23,423 nucleotides of DNA from SIG575 sp964507395 (lineage in GTDB: Bacteria; Bacillota; Clostridia; Oscillospirales; Acutalibacteraceae). The notes under the pieces are model-generated. The model did not search any database. It was not told where the DNA came from and worked only from the letters and a program-made list of their open reading frames with translations. Position numbers and translations under genes: made by a program. How positions within the stretch are numbered: the first letter of the stretch is position 1; every line of letters begins with the position of its first letter. Of this stretch, positions 1-7,277 are shown piece after piece. The DNA is taken from contig CAZDQE010000034.1 in assembly GCA_964507395.1 (NCBI GenBank), positions 1 through 23,423 of the forward strand, given 5' to 3'.

Positions 1-53
1 TTGCCACCGAGGGATTTTAAGTCCCTTGCGTCTGCCTATTCCGCCACACCGGC
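1..53 (-). tRNA. tRNA-Leu (anticodon UAA), 3' end cut off by the window edge
   Basis: Read on the minus strand, the gene starts at 53 with acceptor arm GCCGGTG and the TG linker. A D-arm follows with GCG/CGC stem and the AGGCAGA-type loop of leucine tRNAs, then an anticodon stem GGGA/TCCC around loop CTTAAAA. The anticodon TAA lies at 17-19. The window ends at the start of the long variable arm (CGGTGGCAA), so the T-arm and 3' acceptor strand are outside. The class II layout agrees with leucine. The promoter upstream (109-137) is a perfect consensus, as is common for tRNA genes. Confidence 0.93.
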
Positions 54-108
54 AAGTGTGATTATTATTATATGATATTCCGCAAAGCAGAAAATATTAA
101 CAACGAGT

Positions 109-137
109 ATTATAAAACAAAAAATCTTTCTTGTCAA
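109..137 (-). promoter_or_regulatory. Consensus sigma-A promoter of the tRNA-Leu gene
   Basis: On the minus strand the -35 box TTGACA (132-137) and -10 box TATAAT (109-114) are both perfect, with exactly 17 bp between them. Transcription should start near 102, about 50 nt before the mature tRNA 5' end at 53. The rest of 54-413 is AT-rich and holds only this promoter and the exporter promoter at 347-375; I see no gene in it. Confidence 0.85.
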
Positions 138-346
138 TAGCAGAAAGCAAAACTGCCGACTAAAATAAGCACAGCGAGAAAAACCGAAAGAACTTTTTCC
201 GAAACTTTATTCCTCTTTCTGCAAATTTCTACAATACCTGCTAATTACAGAACTTTAATATTTTCAGTCAATTGAAAAGGGAAAAATTTAATGTTTTTTA
301 ATTATTGAATAAATGTTAATTTTCTTTAAAAAGTTTTAGTATTTAT

Positions 347-375
347 TTTACTTTTATAAGGGTGTGTGGTAAAAT
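347..375 (+). promoter_or_regulatory. Probable promoter of the ABC exporter operon
   Basis: A -35-like TTTACT (347-352) and a -10-like TAAAAT (370-375) are 17 bp apart. Transcription would begin near 382, about 32 nt before the ATG at 414. That placement argues against the upstream in-frame GTG at 366, which would then not be transcribed. The -35 box is only a moderate match. Confidence 0.5.
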
Positions 376-413
376 ATATGCATAAAAATATGTGTGGCGG
401 GAGGTTCACATTA

Positions 414-2015
414 ATGAATAAAAAATGGAGTAAAAAGAAGAAAATAATAGCGGCTGTTATTATTGCAGCGGTTCTTGCGCTTGTTGCGGCTGTTCTGTAC
501 ATAGCATTCAAGCCCGAGGACCCTACAGAAACTCAGATTCATGAAATTCAGACAGGCGATATTACTGAAACCTTTGACACAACGGCAGTCGTACAGTCAT
601 CAAATCAGAAGACTTTTGCGATTTATGACGGTGTGAAGGTAAAAGAGGTAAACGTAAGAGTAGGTGACAATGTGAAGAAGGGCGACGTGCTCGCAACCTT
701 TGACACAACATCTCTCAATGCTCTTCTTACAGAAAAAAGAGAAGCATATAACACTGCACAGCAGGCATATAACGACTATCTCAACGGTTCTTACTCTGCG
801 AAGAGTCAGACGGAAGAAATTGAAAAGCAGATTTCTTCTCTTGAAAAGGAAATAGAAAAGCTTGAAGCTACTGTTTCAGAAGAGAAGAAAGCCGCAAGCG
901 AGGAAACTGTCGCAGAGTCAGAGGTAAGCAAAGACGAGCTTCAGGAGCTGAGAGAAGCTCTCAATGCTCTTCTCGGTGACAATAAGCTCAGCGAAGCAGT
1001 TGTTAACAGACTTCTTTCATCTGACAGCGCAACTGCACAGATGGTAGAAGCTGTTAAGGGACTTCTTTCTTCAGCTACGATTGATATGTCAGCAATTCAG
1101 TCAATGACAGGCTCAATAATGTCTGAAAATGAAAAGCTTCTTGTTGAGAAGGAGCTTAATCTTGTTCAGCTCAATGTTCAGAAGAGTATGCTTTCGGCGC
1201 AGTCGTCAGATTCTCTCAAGACTGTTTATAAAACAATTGCAGAATCAGCATATAAGGCTTATGAAGAAATGGCAACTCAGGTCAATTCGCTCAACAGCGG
1301 TTGGATTGCAGAGGATGACGGTTTTGTCCGCGAGGTGAACATCAAAGCAGGCGAAACATATGTAAGTTCAGATTCATCATCTTCTTCAAGTCTTGATATT
1401 TCGTCAATTCTTGCATCTGTTACAAGCGGAAGCTACGATATTTCAAGTATTGTTTCATCTCTCGCAGGAACTTCGCAGAGCGGTATTGTTGTTGAATATT
1501 ATCCTCTGGAGGCAACCTTTGAGGTAAGCAAATATGATATTTCAAAGGTCTATATGGACCAGAAGGTTACGGTTACAACTGCAGACGGAAACGAGTATGA
1601 TGCGGTTGTTAACTATATCAGTGCTGTCGCAGATGCATCAGGCAGCTCATTCAGTATCAATTCTCTTATGGGAACGGGTTCAGGCTCAGGCAACACAATT
1701 ACAGCAAAGGTTGAAATTGAAAATGCTGACAGAAGCGTGATTATCGGTATGGATGTTGAGCTTTCGGCAGCTCTTGACACAAAGGAAAACGTGACGCTCG
1801 TACCTGTTGAAGCTATTCAGTATGATAACGAAAACGGATATTACGTTTTCAAGTATGACGAGAAAGAAAAGGTTATCAACAGACAAACTGTCCTTGTGGG
1901 TCTTTTTGACGGCTCAAACTATGAAGTTCTCGACGGACTCAGTGCAGGTGACAAGATTGTCCGTGCTCCCAAACTTACTATGGAAGACGGTCAGAGCGTT
2001 GTTCCGAAAGGATGA
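414..2015 (+). CDS. Membrane-fusion/adaptor subunit of a MacA/YknX-type ABC exporter
   Basis: This 533-residue HlyD/MacA-family adaptor would link the permease and ATPase encoded next to it to the cell exterior. A Lys-rich N-terminus precedes one membrane helix (about residues 10-31). The first half of the lipoyl-like barrel follows (73-95, VKEVNVRVGDNVKKGDVLATFD). A long Glu/Lys-rich coiled coil runs about 100-290, with the second lipoyl half at 298-317 and beta-barrel and C-terminal domains to the end. Ser/Gly-rich loops at about 318-357 and 408-427 are unusual and may be flexible surface insertions. The ATG at 414 has a GGGAGG site at 399-404; an in-frame GTG at 366 lies before the predicted transcript start. 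The stop is 7 bp before the permease. In Bacillus subtilis YknXYZ has this composition and protects against the SDP toxin; the substrate here is unknown. Confidence 0.85.
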   Translation: MNKKWSKKKKIIAAVIIAAVLALVAAVLYIAFKPEDPTETQIHEIQTGDITETFDTTAVVQSSNQKTFAIYDGVKVKEVNVRVGDNVKKGDVLATFDTTSLNALLTEKREAYNTAQQAYNDYLNGSYSAKSQTEEIEKQISSLEKEIEKLEATVSEEKKAASEETVAESEVSKDELQELREALNALLGDNKLSEAVVNRLLSSDSATAQMVEAVKGLLSSATIDMSAIQSMTGSIMSENEKLLVEKELNLVQLNVQKSMLSAQSSDSLKTVYKTIAESAYKAYEEMATQVNSLNSGWIAEDDGFVREVNIKAGETYVSSDSSSSSSLDISSILASVTSGSYDISSIVSSLAGTSQSGIVVEYYPLEATFEVSKYDISKVYMDQKVTVTTADGNEYDAVVNYISAVADASGSSFSINSLMGTGSGSGNTITAKVEIENADRSVIIGMDVELSAALDTKENVTLVPVEAIQYDNENGYYVFKYDEKEKVINRQTVLVGLFDGSNYEVLDGLSAGDKIVRAPKLTMEDGQSVVPKG

Positions 2016-2022
2016 GTAGAGC

Positions 2023-3264
2023 GTGAATATTATTGAAAATATCAGAATTGCCGTCTACAGCATAAAGACTAATATCATGCGTTCTCTTCTGACAATGCTG
2101 GGTATTATAATCGGTGTTGCAGCAGTTATCGCAGTTGTAACTGTAGGTAACGGCGGACGTGATTATATTATCAACATGCTCAGCAGTATGGGCTCCAGCA
2201 TGATAACAATTACAGTGAAATCTGAGGCAGCACCCGATGAGTTTATCTCAAATGCGGACATAAAGGCTCTCAGAAAAATTGAAGGCGTAGAATGTATTTC
2301 ACCTATAGGTTATGCAATAGGCTCGGGCTCAACAGACAAAACAGGCATTGATATGGCGATTGCAATCGGCGGAAACACTGATTTGCAGACGGTAATGATG
2401 GCAAAAACAAAACAGGGCAGATTTTTCTCAGAGGAAGAATATGATTCCGCGGCAAAGGTTTGCGTAATGCCCAATATTATGGCATCTATGATTTTCGGTA
2501 CGACAGATTGCATAGGCAAATATTTTAATTTTAACCTTAATAACCAGACGGTACAGCTTAAGGTTATAGGTCTTTACGATGCAGCGGCATCTGAGGATAT
2601 GGCTGACATGATGATGGAAAGCATGTCAGGTATGGCTAATATGGATATGGCAAGTGCCGTTATGCTTATGGTACCTCAGACTCTTCTTGACAGCATGAAC
2701 GGTACATCTGACCAGTACAACATGATTTATGTTACTGCAGAAGATGACAGTCAGCTTGATGCGGTAGGAAATATTGTTTCAAACGTGCTTTATGCAAGAA
2801 ACAACAATTTCGGTTCAGACATTTATCTTGTTCAGAACATGGCAACTTATATTGATATGATGGACAGCGTTATCAGAATTCTTACGATTTTCATTGCAGG
2901 TGTCAGTGCAATTTCTCTTCTTGTAGGCGGTATCGGTGTTATGAATATTATGCTGGTTTCCGTTACTGAGAGAACACGTGAAATAGGCATCCGAAAATCT
3001 CTTGGTGCAAAGACTTCGACAATTTTGTTCCAGTTCCTTACAGAGTCGGTGATACTATGTCTGATCGGCGGTGTTGTAGGACTTATGCTGGGTGTTGTAG
3101 GCGCGTATTCAATAGCAAGCATTATGGATATCAGTGTATCTTTGCAGGCAAGTACAGTTCTGATTGCCGTAGGTTTCTCAAGTGCAATCGGTATTTTCTT
3201 CGGAATTTATCCTGCAAGACGTGCTGCAAAGATGCTTCCCATTGATGCGCTCAGACACGAATAA
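2023..3264 (+). CDS. MacB/YknZ-type ABC transporter permease
   Basis: This 413-residue permease has the MacB plan. One helix lies near residues 19-42 and is followed by a large extracytoplasmic MacB_PCD-type domain (about 43-280). Three C-terminal helices follow (about 283-312, 337-365, 375-397). The FtsX/MacB coupling region VTERTREIGIRKSLGAK is at 314-330 and the tail PARRAAKMLPIDALRHE at 397-413. It starts at GTG 2023, with an AAAGGA site at 2007-2012 inside the end of the adaptor gene. Residues 193-216 of the external domain carry ten methionines, which I do not recognise as a usual feature. It presumably dimerises and works with the neighbouring ATPase and adaptor. The substrate cannot be told from sequence. 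Confidence 0.9.
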   Translation: MNIIENIRIAVYSIKTNIMRSLLTMLGIIIGVAAVIAVVTVGNGGRDYIINMLSSMGSSMITITVKSEAAPDEFISNADIKALRKIEGVECISPIGYAIGSGSTDKTGIDMAIAIGGNTDLQTVMMAKTKQGRFFSEEEYDSAAKVCVMPNIMASMIFGTTDCIGKYFNFNLNNQTVQLKVIGLYDAAASEDMADMMMESMSGMANMDMASAVMLMVPQTLLDSMNGTSDQYNMIYVTAEDDSQLDAVGNIVSNVLYARNNNFGSDIYLVQNMATYIDMMDSVIRILTIFIAGVSAISLLVGGIGVMNIMLVSVTERTREIGIRKSLGAKTSTILFQFLTESVILCLIGGVVGLMLGVVGAYSIASIMDISVSLQASTVLIAVGFSSAIGIFFGIYPARRAAKMLPIDALRHE

Positions 3265-3279
3265 ATGGGAGGTTAAATT

Positions 3280-3960
3280 ATGGCTTTAATTGAAATTAAA
3301 GATGTTTATAAAATTTATAATCCCGGTGAAAACGAGGTAAGAGCTCTTGACGGCGTAAGCCTTGAAATCAATGAGGGAGAGTTCGTTGCAATTATCGGTC
3401 AGTCAGGCTCAGGTAAATCGACACTTATGAACATGCTGGGACTTCTTGACAGACCTACAAGCGGTGAATATTTTCTCTCGGGAAGAGATGTTTCAACTCT
3501 TACCGATGATGAGCAATCGGAAATCAGAAATAAACAGATAGGCTTTATTTTTCAGGGATTTAACCTGATTTCAAGCTTGACTGCAATCGGCAATGTTGAA
3601 CTTCCTCTTGTTTACAGAGGCATGAAAAAGGAAGAAAGAAATAAGCTTTCACTTGAAGCTCTTGAAAGAGTCGGTCTCGGAAAAAGACTTCATCACAGAC
3701 CGTCACAGATGTCAGGCGGTCAGCAGCAGAGGGTTGCAATCGCAAGAGCGGTTGCGGCAAGGCCACCTGTAATTCTTGCCGATGAGCCGACAGGTAACCT
3801 TGATTCATCTTCGGGTAAAGAGGTTATGCGTATTTTACATGAGCTCAGTGACGAGGGAAGAACGATAATTCTTATTACTCATGACAATGAAATCGCTGAG
3901 GAAGCAAACAGAATCATAAGAATTCAGGACGGAAAAATCGTCAGCGACAGAATAAAATAA
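3280..3960 (+). CDS. ATP-binding subunit of a MacB/LolD/YknY-type ABC exporter
   Basis: This 226-residue ATPase powers the permease just upstream. All ABC motifs are intact: Walker A GQSGSGKST (40-48), Q-loop FQG (92-94), signature MSGGQQQR (145-152), Walker B VILADEP with Glu170, D-loop NLD (174-176) and H-loop His202 in ITHD. The text around the signature and TGNLDSSSG is typical of the LolD/MacB/FtsE branch that drives mechanotransmission exporters. A GGAGGT site at 3269-3274 sits 5 bp before the ATG, and the gene is 15 bp after the permease. A strong terminator follows 12 bp after the stop, so the operon is adaptor-permease-ATPase only. No regulator is adjacent. Confidence 0.95.
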   Translation: MALIEIKDVYKIYNPGENEVRALDGVSLEINEGEFVAIIGQSGSGKSTLMNMLGLLDRPTSGEYFLSGRDVSTLTDDEQSEIRNKQIGFIFQGFNLISSLTAIGNVELPLVYRGMKKEERNKLSLEALERVGLGKRLHHRPSQMSGGQQQRVAIARAVAARPPVILADEPTGNLDSSSGKEVMRILHELSDEGRTIILITHDNEIAEEANRIIRIQDGKIVSDRIK

Positions 3961-3971
3961 AAAAATTCAGT

Positions 3972-3999
3972 AATGCCCACTTTAAATGTGGGCATTTTT
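3972..3999 (+). terminator. Intrinsic terminator of the ABC exporter operon
   Basis: A 9-bp perfect stem (AATGCCCAC at 3972-3980, GTGGGCATT at 3988-3996) has a 7-nt loop and runs into five T residues (3995-3999). Confidence 0.9.
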
Positions 4000-4000
4000 G

Positions 4001-4029
4001 TTGCAATAAAAATTTTTATGATGTAGAAT
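4001..4029 (+). promoter_or_regulatory. Probable promoter of the GH27 gene
   Basis: TTGCAA (4001-4006) and TAGAAT (4024-4029) are separated by 17 bp, directly after the exporter terminator. Transcription would start near 4036, leaving a leader of only about 17 nt that still contains the AAAGG ribosome binding site. Confidence 0.6.
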
Positions 4030-4052
4030 AAAAGAAGAAAGGCGGGGTGGAA

Positions 4053-5708
4053 ATGAGTCCGAAATATTGTCCTGTATGTGAAATTAAAAAGTATGTCCGT
4101 TCAAAGAGATTGAATCAGCCTGTAACAGAGAAATATAATAACGGTGTAGCACTTACACCGCCTATGGGTTGGTCAAGCTGGAATCTTTTCAAATACAAAA
4201 TTAACGAAGACCTGATTAAAGAAATTGCCGTTGCAATGGCAAAAAGCGGTCTTGGTGAAGCGGGATATAAATATGTCAATATTGATGACTGCTGGCAGAA
4301 CTCTTCCCGCGATGAAAGCGGAAGGCTTCAAACAGATTTCATCACTTTTCCGTCAGGGATAAAGAGCCTGAATGATTACGTGAATTCTCTCGGACTGAAA
4401 CTCGGTATTTATTCTTCCAACGGCACTCACACATGCGAGGATTATCCTGCGTCTCTCGGTAATGAGAGAATTGATGCAGATACTTTTGCAGAGTGGGGTG
4501 TAGAGTATTTCAAGTATGATTTCTGTCACAATGTTCCTGTGCCGACTTCCGCACCGTGGATTATTAAGGTGAATGCAGGAGAAAAGTCAGGACGAGATTT
4601 TTACGAAGCAACTGCAACAGATGCCGTGCTTTCAGGCGATGCGTGCCTTGTAAAGGATGAAAAAGCAGAAGGCACCTACTGCATAAAAGGACTTTGCTCA
4701 AACGGCGGCAGTGCTGAATTCGGAAACATTGTTGCAGAAAAAGCAGGAAAGTATGTTCTCACTCTGACTGTCAGCAAAACAAAAAAAGAAAGAAAATTTC
4801 TTGTGATTTCCGTAAATTCAAAGAAAGAATATTATCTTGACGTACCTGTTATGAATATGTATACTCCTGAACACAGATTTCAGCTTGAAATTTATCTTGA
4901 GGCAGGGCAGAATACTATCAAACTTTATAATCCCATTGCATCAAAGCAGGACAGTGCATTTTTCCAGTATAAGCTTATGGGCGGGGAACTGAAACGAGCT
5001 ACAAAAGAATATGCAGAAAGGAACGGCACGGAAGAAAGAAAAATTATCTTTTCAATTTGTGAATGGGGAAGAAACAAGCCGTGGCACTGGGGAATGGAAG
5101 CAGGTAACCTGTGGAGAACTACTCCTGACATTGTACCGGATTGGAAGAGTGTACTTGCACTTTATGAATTTACAGTAAGGCTTGGTAAGTATGCAGGTCC
5201 CGGCGGTTGGAATGACCCCGATATGCTTGAGGTCGGCAACGGAAATCTGACACATGAGGAAAACAAGAGTCATTTCTCTCTTTGGTGTATGATGTGCGCC
5301 CCTCTTATTCTCGGAAATGATATAAGAAAATTTATCAAGTCAGACGGCACCGTTGACACTGACAGTAAAATTTATCAGATACTGACAAATAAAAATCTTA
5401 TTGCCGTTAATCAGGATATTCTGGGAATTCCCTGCAGAAAGGTCAAGGGCTTTTCTCGTTCACCTTTTGTTGATGTGCTGTTGAAGCCTCTTGACGGAAA
5501 GAGAGCCGCGGTTTGTGTTTTCAACAAAGGAAGCGGCAGAAAAACTGTTAAAATTCAGATTGACAAGCTGACAGATTTTGCAGATGTAAATATTGACAGG
5601 AAAGATAAATATAGTATTCTCAACTGTTGGACGGGAGAAAAATCAGAGGGAAAAGAAATTTTGTCTGTTAACGAAAAGCATGGCTGTGAAGTATTTATAA
5701 TTTCATAA
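4053..5708 (+). CDS. GH27 alpha-galactosidase-like glycosidase with an inserted beta-rich domain
   Basis: This 551-residue enzyme should release terminal alpha-galactose (alpha-N-acetylgalactosamine or beta-L-arabinopyranose are alternatives in GH27). The family start TPPMGWSSWN is at 35-44. The nucleophile is Asp156 in KYDFC, the acid/base is Asp359 in WRTTPDI, and GGWNDPDMLEVGN is at 384-396; these align with the human enzyme's Asp170 and Asp231 regions. Between the nucleophile strand and the next barrel helix lies an extra segment of roughly 150 residues (about 165-315), rich in predicted beta strands and ending in SAFFQYKLMGG, as in carbohydrate-binding modules. A short N-terminal extension holds a CPVC pair (Cys6, Cys9). 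There is no signal peptide, so it is probably cytoplasmic. ATG 4053 was preferred over in-frame GTG 4047, which lies within the ribosome-binding purine tract. Confidence 0.85.
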   Translation: MSPKYCPVCEIKKYVRSKRLNQPVTEKYNNGVALTPPMGWSSWNLFKYKINEDLIKEIAVAMAKSGLGEAGYKYVNIDDCWQNSSRDESGRLQTDFITFPSGIKSLNDYVNSLGLKLGIYSSNGTHTCEDYPASLGNERIDADTFAEWGVEYFKYDFCHNVPVPTSAPWIIKVNAGEKSGRDFYEATATDAVLSGDACLVKDEKAEGTYCIKGLCSNGGSAEFGNIVAEKAGKYVLTLTVSKTKKERKFLVISVNSKKEYYLDVPVMNMYTPEHRFQLEIYLEAGQNTIKLYNPIASKQDSAFFQYKLMGGELKRATKEYAERNGTEERKIIFSICEWGRNKPWHWGMEAGNLWRTTPDIVPDWKSVLALYEFTVRLGKYAGPGGWNDPDMLEVGNGNLTHEENKSHFSLWCMMCAPLILGNDIRKFIKSDGTVDTDSKIYQILTNKNLIAVNQDILGIPCRKVKGFSRSPFVDVLLKPLDGKRAAVCVFNKGSGRKTVKIQIDKLTDFADVNIDRKDKYSILNCWTGEKSEGKEILSVNEKHGCEVFIIS

Positions 5709-5715
5709 AACTGAA

Positions 5716-5756
5716 AACGCTCACCAAACGATGAGATTTGGTGAGCGTTAATTTTT
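5716..5756. terminator. Bidirectional terminator between the GH27 gene and the convergent esterase
   Basis: A perfect 13-bp stem (5716-5728 with 5737-5749) closes an 8-nt loop. T residues follow on the plus strand (5752-5756). On the minus strand the stem ends in a four-T run. It lies 8 bp after the GH27 stop and overlaps the region just after the esterase stop, so it can serve both genes. Confidence 0.85.
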
Positions 5757-6633
5757 AATTAAGGTATGTTTCGATATATTCGTAAAACAGTCTGTCTGCT
5801 GTTGCGACATTTTCTGCATCTTCATAAAGTCCGTGTCCTGAGTTCGGATAAGCGTTGAAATCGTATTTGATTCCGTATTTTTCAAGAGCATCTCTGAGCT
5901 TTTCTGCATTTGAGAAGGGTACGATGTTGTCAACCATGCCGTGATTTATGACTGTAGGAACGGTGTTTTCGTCAACATACTTGAGGGGCGAAACCTCCCA
6001 AAGGGCATCCTTTGCAAGTGCACGTGTTTCAAAGGTGTGATCGTATCCGCATGCCCATGAAAGAACCTGAGCAACGTAGTTTTCATCACCGAGACCGTTA
6101 TCGAAATAATATGCATCCTCGCTGAGGTCTGTGGGACCGCAATAGCTTACTACGGCAGACGGTTTTATTGCAGAAACTTCATCGCGGGAATAAGCGTAGA
6201 GAAGAGAAAGATGGCCGCCTGCTGAACCGCCTGTCAGAAGCATTTTATTGATGTCTGTTCCGTTTTCTTCGCCGAGAGATTTTATCTTATCAACTGCTGA
6301 CTGAATGTCATCCATAATGTCCTGCAAGTCAACGTCATCAGAGATGTATCTGTAATTTACTGCCGCAGCAGCGTATCCCATTTCCGAAAGTTCTTCCAGC
6401 TTTGAATTGAATTCGGATTTGTCACCGCCAAGCCATGCACCGCCGTGAATCATCAGCACAAGACCGACACTTTCTTTTCCTGTAGGAAGATAAAGGTTGA
6501 GGGTGTGTCTTTCATGAGTGCCGTATGAAACTTCCTCAAACTTAACAGTAACGTTTTTGAAGGTCGGAATTCCGAGAAAGCTTAAAATACTCATAATTAT
6601 TGAAAGCAAAAATGAAAATATTTTCTGAAACAT
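5755..6633 (-). CDS. Alpha/beta hydrolase, BD-FAE/HSL-like esterase
   Basis: This 292-residue serine hydrolase likely acts on a carboxyl ester. The oxyanion motif HGGAW is at 63-67, the nucleophile elbow GGSAGG has Ser137, and the acid is Asp235 in HGMVDNIVP. The base is His267 in SGHGLY. This is the layout of the feruloyl/acetyl-esterase-like (BD-FAE, Pfam Abhydrolase_3) group. A hydrophobic N-terminus (about residues 4-22) without a clear cleavage site suggests a membrane anchor or uncleaved signal, so it probably faces outward. The start is ATG 6633, nine bases after AAAGG; the ATG three codons upstream (6642) sits right on the ribosome binding site. It has its own promoter. In a sugar-degradation neighbourhood, deacylation of a decorated glycan is plausible but not shown. 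Confidence 0.85.
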   Translation of the reverse strand: MFQKIFSFLLSIIMSILSFLGIPTFKNVTVKFEEVSYGTHERHTLNLYLPTGKESVGLVLMIHGGAWLGGDKSEFNSKLEELSEMGYAAAAVNYRYISDDVDLQDIMDDIQSAVDKIKSLGEENGTDINKMLLTGGSAGGHLSLLYAYSRDEVSAIKPSAVVSYCGPTDLSEDAYYFDNGLGDENYVAQVLSWACGYDHTFETRALAKDALWEVSPLKYVDENTVPTVINHGMVDNIVPFSNAEKLRDALEKYGIKYDFNAYPNSGHGLYEDAENVATADRLFYEYIETYLN

Positions 6634-6666
6634 ATTGATCATCCTTTTCTGTTGAGCTTGTTTTAT

Positions 6667-6694
6667 TTTATATCAAGCCCACAGCTTTTGTCAA
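6667..6694 (-). promoter_or_regulatory. Promoter of the esterase gene
   Basis: On the minus strand TTGACA (6689-6694) and TATAAA (6667-6672) are 16 bp apart, beginning just 4 bp beyond the stop of the SpoIVFB-like gene. The esterase therefore need not depend on the upstream operon. I see no terminator between the two genes, so read-through is also possible. Confidence 0.7.
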
Positions 6695-6698
6695 CAGT

Positions 6699-7277
6699 TC
6701 AGATGCTTTTCTTTTTCACAGCAATAAAAAATATTATGTAAAAGCTGATGAAGAGAAGAGAAAAATTGTACTTGCTCTGAAAGAGGATTATGAAGCCGAG
6801 AACGGAAATAGGGAAAACTGTTATGCAGGAAATTATGAGAATGATTTTTTCTGCTTTTTCAAAGCTCATTCTGATTCTCAGAAAATTTTCAAGAATTTTT
6901 CCGCCGTCGAGAGGCTCACAAGGCAGAAGATTAAACAGCGCGATTGCAAGATTGATTTTTGAAAAATATGTGCCGAAAAAAATGAAAAATAATATCAGAT
7001 TTACAAGTGGTCCTGCAAAAGCGCATAGGATTTCTCTCTTGAAGCTGAGTGTATTTTCCGAGCGTCTTTCTATTCTCATTCCGAAAGGGCTCAGACAAAT
7101 TTCTCTAGGCTTTTCGTTGCTTAAAAGCAATACTGTGAGATGTCCCGTTTCGTGAAGAAGCCCTGTCAGAATACACAGAAAAACAGAGCCTGTTTTGTCA
7201 AAAATTCCGATTAACGCAACCGTCAGTGCAAAGAAAAAGCTGATGCGTATTTTCGTATCTTTAAATTTTATTGTCAT
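6699..7277 (-). CDS. SpoIVFB-like M50 intramembrane metalloprotease
   Basis: This 192-residue polytopic membrane protein is a short site-2-type protease. The zinc motif HETGH (His42, Glu43, His46) lies in a hydrophobic segment. AGPLVNL (88-94) and FNLLPCEPLDGG (115-126, with Asp124 as third ligand) are the other M50 hallmarks. The compact length and lack of a PDZ domain fit SpoIVFB, which in Bacillus cleaves pro-sigma-K in the mother-cell/forespore membrane. The gene overlaps the SpoIVFA-like gene by 17 bp, with no clear ribosome binding site of its own, so translation is probably coupled. The spoIVFA-spoIVFB order supports the assignment. Whether this organism has pro-sigma-K or another substrate cannot be seen here. 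Confidence 0.85.
   Translation of the reverse strand: MTIKFKDTKIRISFFFALTVALIGIFDKTGSVFLCILTGLLHETGHLTVLLLSNEKPREICLSPFGMRIERRSENTLSFKREILCAFAGPLVNLILFFIFFGTYFSKINLAIALFNLLPCEPLDGGKILENFLRIRMSFEKAEKIILIISCITVFPISVLGFIILFQSKYNFSLLFISFYIIFFIAVKKKSI

Noticed and set aside
366..413. Upstream GTG start that would extend the exporter adaptor by 16 residues
   Set aside because: It lies before the predicted transcript start and has no ribosome binding site. ATG 414 has GGGAGG at proper spacing and gives the usual Lys-rich start before the membrane helix.
5712..5725. Near-match to a CcpA cre site (TGAAAACGCTCACC)
   Set aside because: It lies downstream of the GH27 gene and is largely the left arm of the terminator stem, far from any promoter. 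Chance similarity is the better explanation.
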